A DNA stretch of 64,000 nt, from positions 1-64,000 of the forward strand of contig JAETOE010000001.1 of NCBI GenBank assembly GCA_021771815.1. The letters are read 5' to 3'. Below are positions 8,606-17,742 of this stretch, in pieces. Both the position numbers and the translations under genes were made by a program. The notes under the pieces were generated by a model. That model made no database searches. It worked only from the letters and a program-made list of their open reading frames with translations, and was not told the DNA's origin. Each line of letters begins with the position of its first letter. Position 1 is the first letter of the stretch. The stretch is from Roseburia hominis. Its GTDB lineage: Bacteria; Bacillota; Clostridia; Lachnospirales; Lachnospiraceae.

Positions 8606-10336
8606 ATGAATAAAGGAAAAATCAGTACGAAATCAGTCATTATGCTTCCGGTGCTCATTCTTGGAATAGTGTCGGTGCTTTCCAATATTTTAGCGGTCAT
8701 AAATATCAGAAGAGTCAATGATAACGCGACGCAGATTGCGAATGAGCATATGGCGAGCGTGTCAGAGCTTGCAGATATCCAGAGGGAGACGCTCTACATC
8801 CATCAGCTCGGCTTATCGCATATTGTTGCGACCGATCTGGAGACGATGATCGATCTTGTAGCCAGAATTCGCAGTGAGGAAGCAGTGCTGGAAGGATATC
8901 TCGAAGGGTTCAGTGCCTATGTGGAAGAGGACAGTCAGGCGGAGTACAACAATCTTGTGACAAATTACGAGGGGATGAAGTATGAGCTTGCAAATCTGAT
9001 GGCGTACAGCGCGAACAGTGAAAGCGAGGCGGCGTACGCGCTGGCGAACGGAGCGATTGCTGAGTATTCTGCAGCTATGCAGGGCAGTATTGCCGCCATG
9101 AGCGAGGGCGTCAACGAGAAGGCGGAGAATGCGAAGGCATCTTTACAGATGGTGTACAGCGGCGCGCTTCTCACAAGCGGTGTGACGATCACCGTCAGCA
9201 TTATCGCACTGCTCGTGACGATTCTTAGTGTATTTAAACTTGTAATTTCTCCGCTTGCCAAGACACAGAAGGAGATTACCAATATTATCAACGATATTGA
9301 CCAACGTGAGGGCGATCTCACCAGACGTGTCACGGTACATACGAACCGTGAAGTCGCGGCGGTCGGCAGCGGCATCAATGTCTTCATGGAAAAGATGCAG
9401 GATATTTTAAAACTGATCGTGGACAACTCACGGAAGATGGATGTAGTCGTTGGCGAAGTCAGGGACAGCGTTGTGACTTCCAATAACAGCGTGGCGGATC
9501 TTTCGGCGCTCACGGAGGAGCTTTCCGCGACAATGGAAGAGATGTCCGCAAACGCATCTTTGATCAACAGCAATACCGAGTCCGTCAAGAAAGAGGTCGA
9601 TCAGATCGCAGACCGCACGACGGAGATTAACGCATATACCAGAGAGATGAAGGAACATGCAGATACGCTTGAGTCTTCTGCACGTGATAATATGGAGTCT
9701 ACAAGCGTCAAGGTAAATGAGATTCTGACGGTACTTGGACAGGCTATCGAGGACAGCAAGAGTGTAAATCAGGTCAATAGTCTGACGGATGATATCTTAA
9801 ATATCGCGAGCCAGACGAATCTGCTGGCATTAAATGCATCGATTGAGGCGGCACGGGCAGGAGAAGCGGGAAGAGGTTTCGCGGTCGTGGCGACGGAGAT
9901 CAGTCAGCTTGCATCGGCGAGCCAGCAGGCGGCGAACCGTATCCAGCAGATCAATGCGGTTGTGACAGGGGCGGTACGTAATCTTGCAGATCATGCGAAT
10001 GGGCTTGTCGAGTACATGAACGAGGCGATTTTGCCGGAGTTTGATTCGTTTGTGGAAGCGGGCGGCGAGTACCGCGAGAAGGCTTCCTATATTGAGAGCA
10101 GTATGGGCGAATTCACCGCGAGGACGGATATGCTTAAGGAGACGATGACGGAGATCGCTGATTCCATCAATACGATCGCACATGCGATCGAGGAGGGTGT
10201 CAACGGCGTGAGCAATGCGGCGGACAGCACGCAGGTGTTGGTCAACGATATAGACAACATTACCCGCCATATGGACGAGAACCAGATGATCGCTTCCGAT
10301 TTGAAGAAGGAGACGGAGATTTTCAAAAAGCTGTAA
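8606..10336 (+). CDS. Methyl-accepting chemotaxis protein
   Basis: Two TM segments, signalling tip '[43 protein letters not shown]'. Confidence 0.95.
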   Translation: MNKGKISTKSVIMLPVLILGIVSVLSNILAVINIRRVNDNATQIANEHMASVSELADIQRETLYIHQLGLSHIVATDLETMIDLVARIRSEEAVLEGYLEGFSAYVEEDSQAEYNNLVTNYEGMKYELANLMAYSANSESEAAYALANGAIAEYSAAMQGSIAAMSEGVNEKAENAKASLQMVYSGALLTSGVTITVSIIALLVTILSVFKLVISPLAKTQKEITNIINDIDQREGDLTRRVTVHTNREVAAVGSGINVFMEKMQDILKLIVDNSRKMDVVVGEVRDSVVTSNNSVADLSALTEELSATMEEMSANASLINSNTESVKKEVDQIADRTTEINAYTREMKEHADTLESSARDNMESTSVKVNEILTVLGQAIEDSKSVNQVNSLTDDILNIASQTNLLALNASIEAARAGEAGRGFAVVATEISQLASASQQAANRIQQINAVVTGAVRNLADHANGLVEYMNEAILPEFDSFVEAGGEYREKASYIESSMGEFTARTDMLKETMTEIADSINTIAHAIEEGVNGVSNAADSTQVLVNDIDNITRHMDENQMIASDLKKETEIFKKL

Positions 10337-10375
10337 TGCTTCCTGATGAAAAGAGCAGGCTTCGGATTTGCTTAC

Positions 10376-10404
10376 TTGTCATCCCTGCCAAATTGTTATA
10401 TAAT
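10376..10404 (+). promoter_or_regulatory. Putative SigA-type promoter for gltX: TTGTCA N17 TATAAT
   Basis: Hexamers and 17-nt spacing. Confidence 0.65.
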
Positions 10405-10448
10405 AGCCTGTGGTTATGCCGATAGTGCGGCGGCGCCACAGGCTTTTG
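10405..10448 (+). terminator. Hairpin, likely terminator of the SBP-MCP operon and/or gltX leader structure
   Basis: AGCCTGTGG (10405-10413) pairs perfectly with CCACAGGCT (10436-10444), then TTT; inner GCCG/CGGC. Confidence 0.5.
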
Positions 10449-10472
10449 ATATATATGGAGGAAAGATTGAAA

Positions 10473-11927
10473 ATGAGTAAAGTCAGAACAAGATTTGCAC
10501 CGAGCCCGACTGGCAGAATGCATGTCGGAAATTTGCGTTCCGCGTTGTATGAATTTTTGATTGCAAAGCATGCGGGCGGAGAATTTATGCTCCGCATCGA
10601 GGACACCGATCAGGAGCGCTATGTGGAAGGTGCTGTTGATATTATTTATCACACGATGCAGAAGACGGGACTGATTCATGACGAGGGACCGGATAAGGAC
10701 GGAGGATTCGGGCCGTATGTGCAGAGCGAGCGCATGAAGACCGGAATATATATGAAATACGCCAAAGAGCTGGTCGATAAGGGGGAGGCATATTACTGCT
10801 TCTGTGATAAGGAGCGTCTCGCATCCCTTAAGACGGAAGTGGTAGAGGGGAAAGAGATTACACTTTACGATAAGCATTGCCTTTCACTCAGCAGGGAAGA
10901 GGTAGAGGCGAACCTTGCAGCGGGAAAACCGTTTGTTATCCGCCAGAATATCCCGAATGAGGGAACAACGACATTTCATGATGAGCTTTATGGAGATATT
11001 ACCGTGGAGAATGCGGAACTTGATGATATGATTTTAATTAAGTCTGACGGCTATCCGACGTATAATTTCGCCAATGTTGTAGACGACCATACGATGAATA
11101 TTACACATGTTGTGCGTGGAAATGAATACCTTTCCTCCGCGCCGAAGTACCAGCGCCTTTACGACGCGTTCGGCTGGGAGTCTCCGGTGTACATCCATCT
11201 GCCGCTGATTACGGACGAGAACCACAAGAAGCTCTCGAAGAGAAGCGGTCACTCTTCTTTCGAGGATCTTTTGGAGCAGGGATTTCTGTCGGAGGCAGTC
11301 GTCAATTACATTGCGCTGCTCGGTTGGAGCCCGGAGGACAACCGTGAGATCTTCACGCTGGATGAGCTGATTCGGGAATTTGATTATCATAGAATCAGTA
11401 AATCTCCGGCAGTGTTCGACTACACAAAGCTGAAATGGATGAACGGCGAGTATATCAAGGAGATGAGCTTTGACCGTTTCTACGAGATGGCGGAGCCTTA
11501 TATCCGCGAGGTCATCCATAAGGAGATGGATCTTAAGAAGATCGCGGCGATGGTCAAGACCAGAATCGAGGTATTCCCGGATATCAGAGAGCATATTGAT
11601 TTCTTCGAGGAGCTTCCGGAGTATGATACGGCGATGTATACGCACAAGAAGATGAAGACGACGGAGGAGACGTCCCTTGCTGTTCTTTCCGATGTACTGC
11701 CGATACTGGAGGCGCAGGAAGATTTCAGTAACGACGCGCTCTATCAGACGCTTCTTAAATATGTGGAGGAGAAGGGTGTGAAAAACGGCTATGTTATGTG
11801 GCCGCTGCGCACCGCCGTTTCCGGCAAGCAGATGACGCCGGGCGGCGCGACGGAACTGATGGAGGTCTTAGGCAAAGAGGAATCCATCGCAAGAATCAAA
11901 AAAGGCATTTCTATGTTACAGAAGTAG
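10473..11927 (+). CDS. gltX: Glutamyl-tRNA synthetase
   Basis: HIGH-like '[25 protein letters not shown]', KMSKS-like 'KKLSKRSG'; start moved to ATG after ggagg. Confidence 0.97.
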   Translation: MSKVRTRFAPSPTGRMHVGNLRSALYEFLIAKHAGGEFMLRIEDTDQERYVEGAVDIIYHTMQKTGLIHDEGPDKDGGFGPYVQSERMKTGIYMKYAKELVDKGEAYYCFCDKERLASLKTEVVEGKEITLYDKHCLSLSREEVEANLAAGKPFVIRQNIPNEGTTTFHDELYGDITVENAELDDMILIKSDGYPTYNFANVVDDHTMNITHVVRGNEYLSSAPKYQRLYDAFGWESPVYIHLPLITDENHKKLSKRSGHSSFEDLLEQGFLSEAVVNYIALLGWSPEDNREIFTLDELIREFDYHRISKSPAVFDYTKLKWMNGEYIKEMSFDRFYEMAEPYIREVIHKEMDLKKIAAMVKTRIEVFPDIREHIDFFEELPEYDTAMYTHKKMKTTEETSLAVLSDVLPILEAQEDFSNDALYQTLLKYVEEKGVKNGYVMWPLRTAVSGKQMTPGGATELMEVLGKEESIARIKKGISMLQK

Positions 11928-11936
11928 AGGTAATCT

Positions 11937-13790
11937 ATGAGTTTTAACCCATCTCAACGTGAGGCCATCCTTCATAAGGATGGTCCCATGCTTGTTCTTG
12001 CAGGACCCGGTTCGGGCAAAACCCTTGTCATCACGGAGCGCACAAAGCACCTCATCACGGAATACGGCGTCAATCCCGCCAATATTTTAGTCATCACCTT
12101 TACCCGGGCGGCGGCGACGGAGATGAAGGAGCGATTTTTACGCCTGATGAGCGGAAAATCTTATCCCGTCACCTTCGGCACGTTTCATGCGGTATTTTTT
12201 GCGATTTTAAAACATGCCTACAATTATCGCGCAGATAATATCGTGCGGGAAGAACAGCGCATGAGCTGCATGAGAGAACTGATAAAGCGTCACCATTTGG
12301 AATACGAGGACGAGGCGGAATTTGCAGCGGCGATTCTCGGGGAGATCGGGCTTGTGAAGAACACGGGGATTCAGGTGGCAAATTACTATTCCACGAACTG
12401 TGCGGAGGAGATGTTCCGCAAGCTTTACAACGAATATCACGAATACCTCTATCAGCATCGGCTGATTGATTTCGAGGATATGCTTGTGTATACGTGGGAG
12501 CTTTTTAAGGAGCGGAAGGATATTTTGGGCGCCTGGCAGAAAAAATATCAGTATATATTGATCGATGAGTTTCAGGACATTAACCAGATGCAGTTCGAAA
12601 TTGTCAAGCTGCTTGCCGGGGATCGGCAAAATATTTTCGCGGTGGGGGACGACGACCAGTCGATCTATCGATTCCGCGGGGCAAGACCGGAGCTGATGCT
12701 TCGTTTCCCGAAGGAAATCCCGAATACAAAAACGGTGCTGCTCGACACAAATTATCGTTCACAGGCATGTGTAGTCGATGCGGCGCAGAATCTGATCGGG
12801 CATAACAGGGAGCGTTTTTCGAAGCGGATTCTGGCAAAGAAGGAGCGGGAGAGCGCGGTAGAGACAGCGGTCTTTGAGAGCCAGCGGGAAGAAAATCTGC
12901 GGATTATCCGTGATATTGCGGATGCAGCGGAGCGCGGGAGGAACTATCGGGAGTTCGCCGTGCTGTTTCGCACGAACACGCAGCCGCGTCTTCTGATGGA
13001 ACAGCTTATGGAGTACAATATTCCGTTCTGCACGCGGGATAAGATTCCCAATCTTTACGAGCATTGGATCGCAAAAGATATTTTTGCATATATCCGTATT
13101 GCGTTGGGGAGCAGGGAGCGGAAGGATTTTTTACAGATTATGAACCGTCCGAAACGCTACATCAGCAGAGAGTCGCTCGACGAGGAGACGGTGGCGTTCG
13201 ACGTGTGGGAGTGGTATTATAGAGAGCAGGAGCAGCCGTGGGTGGCAGAGCGGATCAAGACACTGGAATACGATATAAAGCAGCTTACGCGGATGAATCC
13301 TTTTGCGGCGATCAATTATATCCGAAAGAAAATCGGGTACGACGAATTCTGTGCGGAATATGCAGATTACAGACGCATACGCGCGGATGAGCTTTACGAT
13401 GTGCTCGACGAGCTTCAGGAGAGCGCGAAGGGGTACGACGATTACAACACATGGTTCGACCATATTGACGCATATGAGAAGGAACTTGAGGAACTCTATA
13501 AGGTGCAGGCGAATCAGCCCGACAGTGTGGCGCTTACGACGCTTCACAGCGCAAAGGGGCTGGAATATGAGGAAGTGTACTTAATTGATGTCAATGAGGG
13601 CGTGATGCCCTACAAAAAGGCGGTCTTAGACGCGGATATCGAGGAGGAGCGGAGAATGTTCTACGTCGGCATGACGCGGGCGAAAAAAAATCTGCATCTC
13701 TTCTCGGTCCGGCAGATGAACCAGAAGGATGCAGATATTTCCCGCTTTATTGCGGAGACAAAGGAGCGTGTTAATCCTCCATGTCGTTGA
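11937..13790 (+). CDS. UvrD/Rep/PcrA-family ATP-dependent DNA helicase
   Basis: 'NPSQREAILHKDGPMLVLAGPGSGKTLVITERTKHLI', 'ILIDEFQDINQMQ', 'GDDDQSIYRFRGA', 'TLHSAKGLEYEEVYLI'. Confidence 0.95.
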   Translation: MSFNPSQREAILHKDGPMLVLAGPGSGKTLVITERTKHLITEYGVNPANILVITFTRAAATEMKERFLRLMSGKSYPVTFGTFHAVFFAILKHAYNYRADNIVREEQRMSCMRELIKRHHLEYEDEAEFAAAILGEIGLVKNTGIQVANYYSTNCAEEMFRKLYNEYHEYLYQHRLIDFEDMLVYTWELFKERKDILGAWQKKYQYILIDEFQDINQMQFEIVKLLAGDRQNIFAVGDDDQSIYRFRGARPELMLRFPKEIPNTKTVLLDTNYRSQACVVDAAQNLIGHNRERFSKRILAKKERESAVETAVFESQREENLRIIRDIADAAERGRNYREFAVLFRTNTQPRLLMEQLMEYNIPFCTRDKIPNLYEHWIAKDIFAYIRIALGSRERKDFLQIMNRPKRYISRESLDEETVAFDVWEWYYREQEQPWVAERIKTLEYDIKQLTRMNPFAAINYIRKKIGYDEFCAEYADYRRIRADELYDVLDELQESAKGYDDYNTWFDHIDAYEKELEELYKVQANQPDSVALTTLHSAKGLEYEEVYLIDVNEGVMPYKKAVLDADIEEERRMFYVGMTRAKKNLHLFSVRQMNQKDADISRFIAETKERVNPPCR

Positions 13791-14100
13791 ATTCGTTCTC
13801 GTCGAGCCATTCGTCGAAGCGGTCGGCGACTGCCTCGTACTCGTCGTCGTCCGTGATGTTGTCGAGGGAGGGATTCCCGTCCTCATCTTCTTCATAGCGG
13901 TAGATGAACACTTCGCCGTCCGGGTTCGGTTCGCCGTTCTCCGCGAGCGGAAGCAGGGCGATATAATCCTGATCGCCGACTGCAAAGATGGTGAGAATCT
14001 CACATTCCACCTGACTGCCGTCATCGAGATCGAGCGTCACCATGATATCATTGTCGTCCCCTGTGTTGTCAGTTGCATTATTCGGGCGGTTATCAGCCAT
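13771..14100 (-). CDS. DUF1292-like acidic protein
   Basis: 'IMVTLDLDDGSQVECEILTIFAVGDQDYIALLPL...VFIYRYEEDEDGNPSLDNITDDDEYEAVADRFDEWL'; RBS GGAGG precedes ATG at 14100. Confidence 0.85.
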   Translation of the reverse strand: MADNRPNNATDNTGDDNDIMVTLDLDDGSQVECEILTIFAVGDQDYIALLPLAENGEPNPDGEVFIYRYEEDEDGNPSLDNITDDDEYEAVADRFDEWLDENEFNDMED

Positions 14101-14244
14101 AATATCCTCCATTCTGTCCGATGTGACCGGACAAGAGCACCATAATTTTTATCTATACATCATAACATAACCGGAAGGGGAGGACAAGGTGTTCTGTGAA
14201 AAACAGAAATTATATAATTACAAAAGAAAATCAATATAAAAAAC

Positions 14245-14273
14245 TATACAAAAAAACAGGGAAACGGTATAAT
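14245..14273 (+). promoter_or_regulatory. Putative promoter TATACA N17 TATAAT
   Basis: Exact 17-nt spacer, perfect -10, 4/6 -35. Confidence 0.45.
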
Positions 14274-14350
14274 TTACCTGTAGGCAATAAGACGCGCTAT
14301 AGCGCGGCAGATATATACAGGCATAAGAATGCAAAAGGTGGTAAGGCAGC

Positions 14351-16222
14351 ATGGGCTACACAATCAAAGAAGGCGATTACGAACAGTATGGCGTACAGAT
14401 GAAGAATGGCGGCGTCATCTTTACATTCGAGGCGGAAAAAGAGGATGAATGCGCGGTTCTTCTCTATGATAAGGAGCATAAGGTGACGGATGAGGTCACG
14501 GTGCCGGACAGATATTGCAGGGGGGCGATCCGTTCCATCTGCATAGAAGGACTGCGGACGCTGCATTTGAAATATAACTACAAGATTAATGGACAGGTCG
14601 TCATAGACCCCTATGCTAACCGGATCGTCGGCAGAGAGCGTTGGAACGATTCGAATCGGGCAAAGGTTTCATGGCAGATCTGCGGCGGCTGTGGGGCAGG
14701 GAAATTTGACTGGCAGGAGGATATATTCCCGGAGATTCCCCGCCGGGAAATGGTGATGTACAAGGTCAATGTCAGAGGTTTTTCAATGGACGCGGGCATT
14801 CGCGGAAGCAAGCGGGGAACCTTTGCGGCATTTCGGGATAAGATTGCGTATCTTAAGGAACTTGGAATTACGACTGTAGAGTTCATGCCGGTGTATGAAT
14901 TTGAGGAGAAGGAGCTTCCGAAGCCAAAGAAACTGCCCGAATACTTAAAATGGCAGGCAAAGGAGGGCGACATGATTACGCCGGAGGAGCCAAAGACTTC
15001 CGACAAAGTCAATTTTTGGGGGTATGTGCCCGGGAATTATTTTGCGGTGAAGGCTTCCTATGCATGGGGAGCGGATGCGGCGCTGGAGTGGAAGGAACTG
15101 GTGAGAGAGCTCCATGCGAACGGCATGGAATGCGTGATGGAGATGTACTTCACCGGGAATGAGAATCAGAACATGATTTTGGACGCGTTGCGCTACTGGG
15201 TGAGGGAATATCATGTGGACGGCTTTCATCTGCTCGGGGAAAGGCTGCCGATTACCCAGATTGCACAGGATGCGTGGCTGCGGCGCACGAAGATTTTCTA
15301 TACGGGATATGAAGCGATGCTTTTGGAACGGAAATGCAGTTATCCGCATCTGTTTGTCTACAGCGACGAGTACCTTTATCCGGTGCGTGCAATGTTAAAT
15401 CACATGAACGGGAGCATAGAGGCGTTCGCCTGCCAACAGCGCAAGCAGCACAAATACCATGGCTTTGTGAACTACATTGCGGACAACAATGGATTTACGC
15501 TGCACGATCTGTTCTGCTATGTGGAGAAGCACAATCAGGCGAACGGTGAGGACAACTGCGACGGCAACAACTGGAATCTGAGCAGCAATTACGGTGCGGA
15601 GGGGAGATGTATGCGCCGCATGGTGCGCCAGATCAGGGAGCGGCAGATGCGCAACGCCATCGCGATCCTGATGTTGGGACAGGGCGTACCGCTCCTGTTC
15701 GAGGGAGACGAGCAGGGCAACTCGCAGGAGGGAAATAATAACGCTTACTGTCAGGACAACCGGATCGGATGGGTGAACTGGAAGAAGGGCAGCGCCTATG
15801 CGTGGCTTACGGATTTTGTAAGGGATATGATTGCTTTTCGAAAGGCGCATCCGGTACTTGCCGCGGAAGAGCCGAAGACGCTGAACGACGCCGGACACAA
15901 GGGGTTTCCCGATCTGTCCTACCACGGGGAGAATGCCTGGATTTCTGCGCTGACGAGAGAACGCCAGTCTGTCGGAATGATGTACTGCGGCGCCTATGTG
16001 AAGCGCTGGGACGGTACACCGGACGATGATATTTATGTAGGTTACAATTTTCACACGAGTATAGAGCGTTTTGCCCTGCCGAAGATTTCCGGCAAGCGCC
16101 GTTGGCATCTGTGCATGGATACGGCGCGCGGCACACAGCCGTTCCTTCCGAAAGAGGAGCTCGTTGCGGAAGCCCAGATTGCCGTCAAGGGACAGTCTGT
16201 TGTAATATTAGTAGGAAAATAG
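14351..16222 (+). CDS. GH13 / isoamylase-like family protein with apparently degenerate catalytic motifs
   Basis: 'FWGYVPGNYFAVKASY', 'KHNQANGEDNCDGNNWNLSSNYGAEG', 'GQGVPLLFEGDEQGNSQEGNNNAYCQDNRIGWVNW'. Confidence 0.85.
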   Translation: MGYTIKEGDYEQYGVQMKNGGVIFTFEAEKEDECAVLLYDKEHKVTDEVTVPDRYCRGAIRSICIEGLRTLHLKYNYKINGQVVIDPYANRIVGRERWNDSNRAKVSWQICGGCGAGKFDWQEDIFPEIPRREMVMYKVNVRGFSMDAGIRGSKRGTFAAFRDKIAYLKELGITTVEFMPVYEFEEKELPKPKKLPEYLKWQAKEGDMITPEEPKTSDKVNFWGYVPGNYFAVKASYAWGADAALEWKELVRELHANGMECVMEMYFTGNENQNMILDALRYWVREYHVDGFHLLGERLPITQIAQDAWLRRTKIFYTGYEAMLLERKCSYPHLFVYSDEYLYPVRAMLNHMNGSIEAFACQQRKQHKYHGFVNYIADNNGFTLHDLFCYVEKHNQANGEDNCDGNNWNLSSNYGAEGRCMRRMVRQIRERQMRNAIAILMLGQGVPLLFEGDEQGNSQEGNNNAYCQDNRIGWVNWKKGSAYAWLTDFVRDMIAFRKAHPVLAAEEPKTLNDAGHKGFPDLSYHGENAWISALTRERQSVGMMYCGAYVKRWDGTPDDDIYVGYNFHTSIERFALPKISGKRRWHLCMDTARGTQPFLPKEELVAEAQIAVKGQSVVILVGK

Positions 16223-16231
16223 GGCAAAAGT

Positions 16232-16846
16232 ATGAAAGCTTGGAAACATTATTGTACGATTACCCATCACAAACATCTCGTGATGAAAGGCTGCTTTGCG
16301 GTGGGGTTATATAAGCAGGGGCTGCTTCACGATCTGTCAAAATACACGCCGACGGAATTTCTGGTGGGGTGTAAATATTATCAGGGAACAATGAGTCCGA
16401 ACAATGCGGAGCGTAAGGATAAGGGGTATTCCTCGGCATGGCTGCACCACAAGGGGCGCAACAAGCACCACATGGAATACTGGATTGATTACGGAGCGGG
16501 AGAAAACGGTCTGGGACATGAAGGGCTCTGCGGGATGAAGATGCCGCTTTGCTATGTGGTGGAGATGTATGTCGACCGGGTAGCAGCTTCGAAGAACTAC
16601 CAGAAGGAGCGCTACACCGACCGCAGTGCGCTTGATTATTATCTGAACGGACAGAAGTTCCATGTCCTGCATGAGGATACGAAGGCGCTTTTGGAACTTC
16701 TTCTTTATATGCTTGCGGCGCGGGGGGAGAAGGATACGAATGCGTTTATCCGCGCCGAACTTTTAAAGGGGCAGATCCCTTATGAGAAGGATGTTCTTCT
16801 GCAAAAATCGCAGCTGTACCGTGGGACAGTGGAACAGAGTAAATAA
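16232..16846 (+). CDS. DUF5662-like protein
   Basis: 'AWKHYCTITHHKHLVMKGCFAVGLYKQGLLHDLSKYTPTEF', 'AWLHHKGRNKHHMEYWIDY'. Confidence 0.75.
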   Translation: MKAWKHYCTITHHKHLVMKGCFAVGLYKQGLLHDLSKYTPTEFLVGCKYYQGTMSPNNAERKDKGYSSAWLHHKGRNKHHMEYWIDYGAGENGLGHEGLCGMKMPLCYVVEMYVDRVAASKNYQKERYTDRSALDYYLNGQKFHVLHEDTKALLELLLYMLAARGEKDTNAFIRAELLKGQIPYEKDVLLQKSQLYRGTVEQSK

Positions 16847-16925
16847 TTTCGGGCGGCATGTACTTGTTTGGCGGAAATAAAGGGGGAAAAGCACGGAAAA
16901 CCTGACCCAATCATAGAATGTATCA

Positions 16926-17585
16926 ATGAAGCTTTTAAGGTGCGTTTTGAAAACATTCTTATCTCCGCTTACACCAGAACAGGAAAATGAGTGCCTGCAG
17001 AAAATGAAAAGAGGCGACCTTGAGGCAAAGAAAGAACTGACGCTTAGGAATATGCGCCTGGTGGCGCATGTGGCGAAGAAATATCAGAATTCTGACGAGG
17101 ATATGGAGGACCTGATCTCCATCGGCACCATCGGACTAATCAAGGCGATTTCGACCTATAAGGAGGATTACGGAAGCCGGTTGGCGACCTACGCCGCGAG
17201 GTGCATTGACAATGAGCTTCTGATGCATTTTAGGGCAAAGAAAAAGACATCCCGGGAAGTGTCGCTCTATGAGCCGATTGGGACGGACAAAGAGGGCAAC
17301 CAGATCTGCCTGTTGGATATCGCGACAGTTGACGAGCCGGATGTGGTAGAGCAGCTCGAGATGGACAGACAGACAAGGAAGGTGCTCGAACTCGTGCCGG
17401 GTGTGCTTGGCGAACGGGAATATTTTATCATCCGAAACCGTTATGGACTTTTCGGTGCCAAACCCATGACGCAGCGTGAAATTGCATCGGCGCTCGGAAT
17501 CTCAAGATCTTATGTCTCAAGAATCGAGAAAAAAGCGCTCGAAAAATTGAAAAAGGGTTTCATGGAATCCGGGGGAGGGGCATAA
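16926..17585 (+). CDS. sigK: Sporulation RNA polymerase sigma factor, SigK-like
   Basis: 'LTLRNMRLVAHVAKKYQNSDEDMEDLISIGTIGLIKAISTYKEDYGSRLATYAARCIDNELLMHFRAKKKTSREVSLYEPIGTDKEGNQICLLDI', 'REIASALGISRSYVSRIEKKALEKL'. Confidence 0.85.
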   Translation: MKLLRCVLKTFLSPLTPEQENECLQKMKRGDLEAKKELTLRNMRLVAHVAKKYQNSDEDMEDLISIGTIGLIKAISTYKEDYGSRLATYAARCIDNELLMHFRAKKKTSREVSLYEPIGTDKEGNQICLLDIATVDEPDVVEQLEMDRQTRKVLELVPGVLGEREYFIIRNRYGLFGAKPMTQREIASALGISRSYVSRIEKKALEKLKKGFMESGGGA

Positions 17586-17654
17586 AGTCCTTCCCTTTTT
17601 CTTACAGGAATGCTATAATAAATACATCTTTTTATCAAATCATTTTGTTTTTCT

Positions 17655-17703
17655 GTGCAGACTTGTCTGCGTGCAGAATTTATCTGCGTGCAGTGTTATC
17701 TGC
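17655..17703 (+). repeat. Three tandem mini-hairpin repeats GTGCAG-N6/7-CTGC
   Basis: Units 17655-17670, 17671-17687, 17688-17703. Confidence 0.8.
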
Positions 17704-17742
17704 GATTCCCGGTATTTTTTCGGTATAAAAAGGAGTGATACG

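Noticed and set aside
14196-14402. 68-aa ORF in the region upstream of the GH13-like gene
   Set aside because: Spans the promoter/palindrome and overlaps the start of the well-supported gene; no homology recognised.
16926-17585. skin-type element or interruption of sigK
   Set aside because: The reading frame is continuous; the recombinase at 2785 is 12 kb away and shows no link to sigK.
17655-17703. CRISPR-like interpretation of the triple repeat
   Set aside because: Repeats are 16-17 nt, directly abutting with no spacers, and no cas genes nearby.
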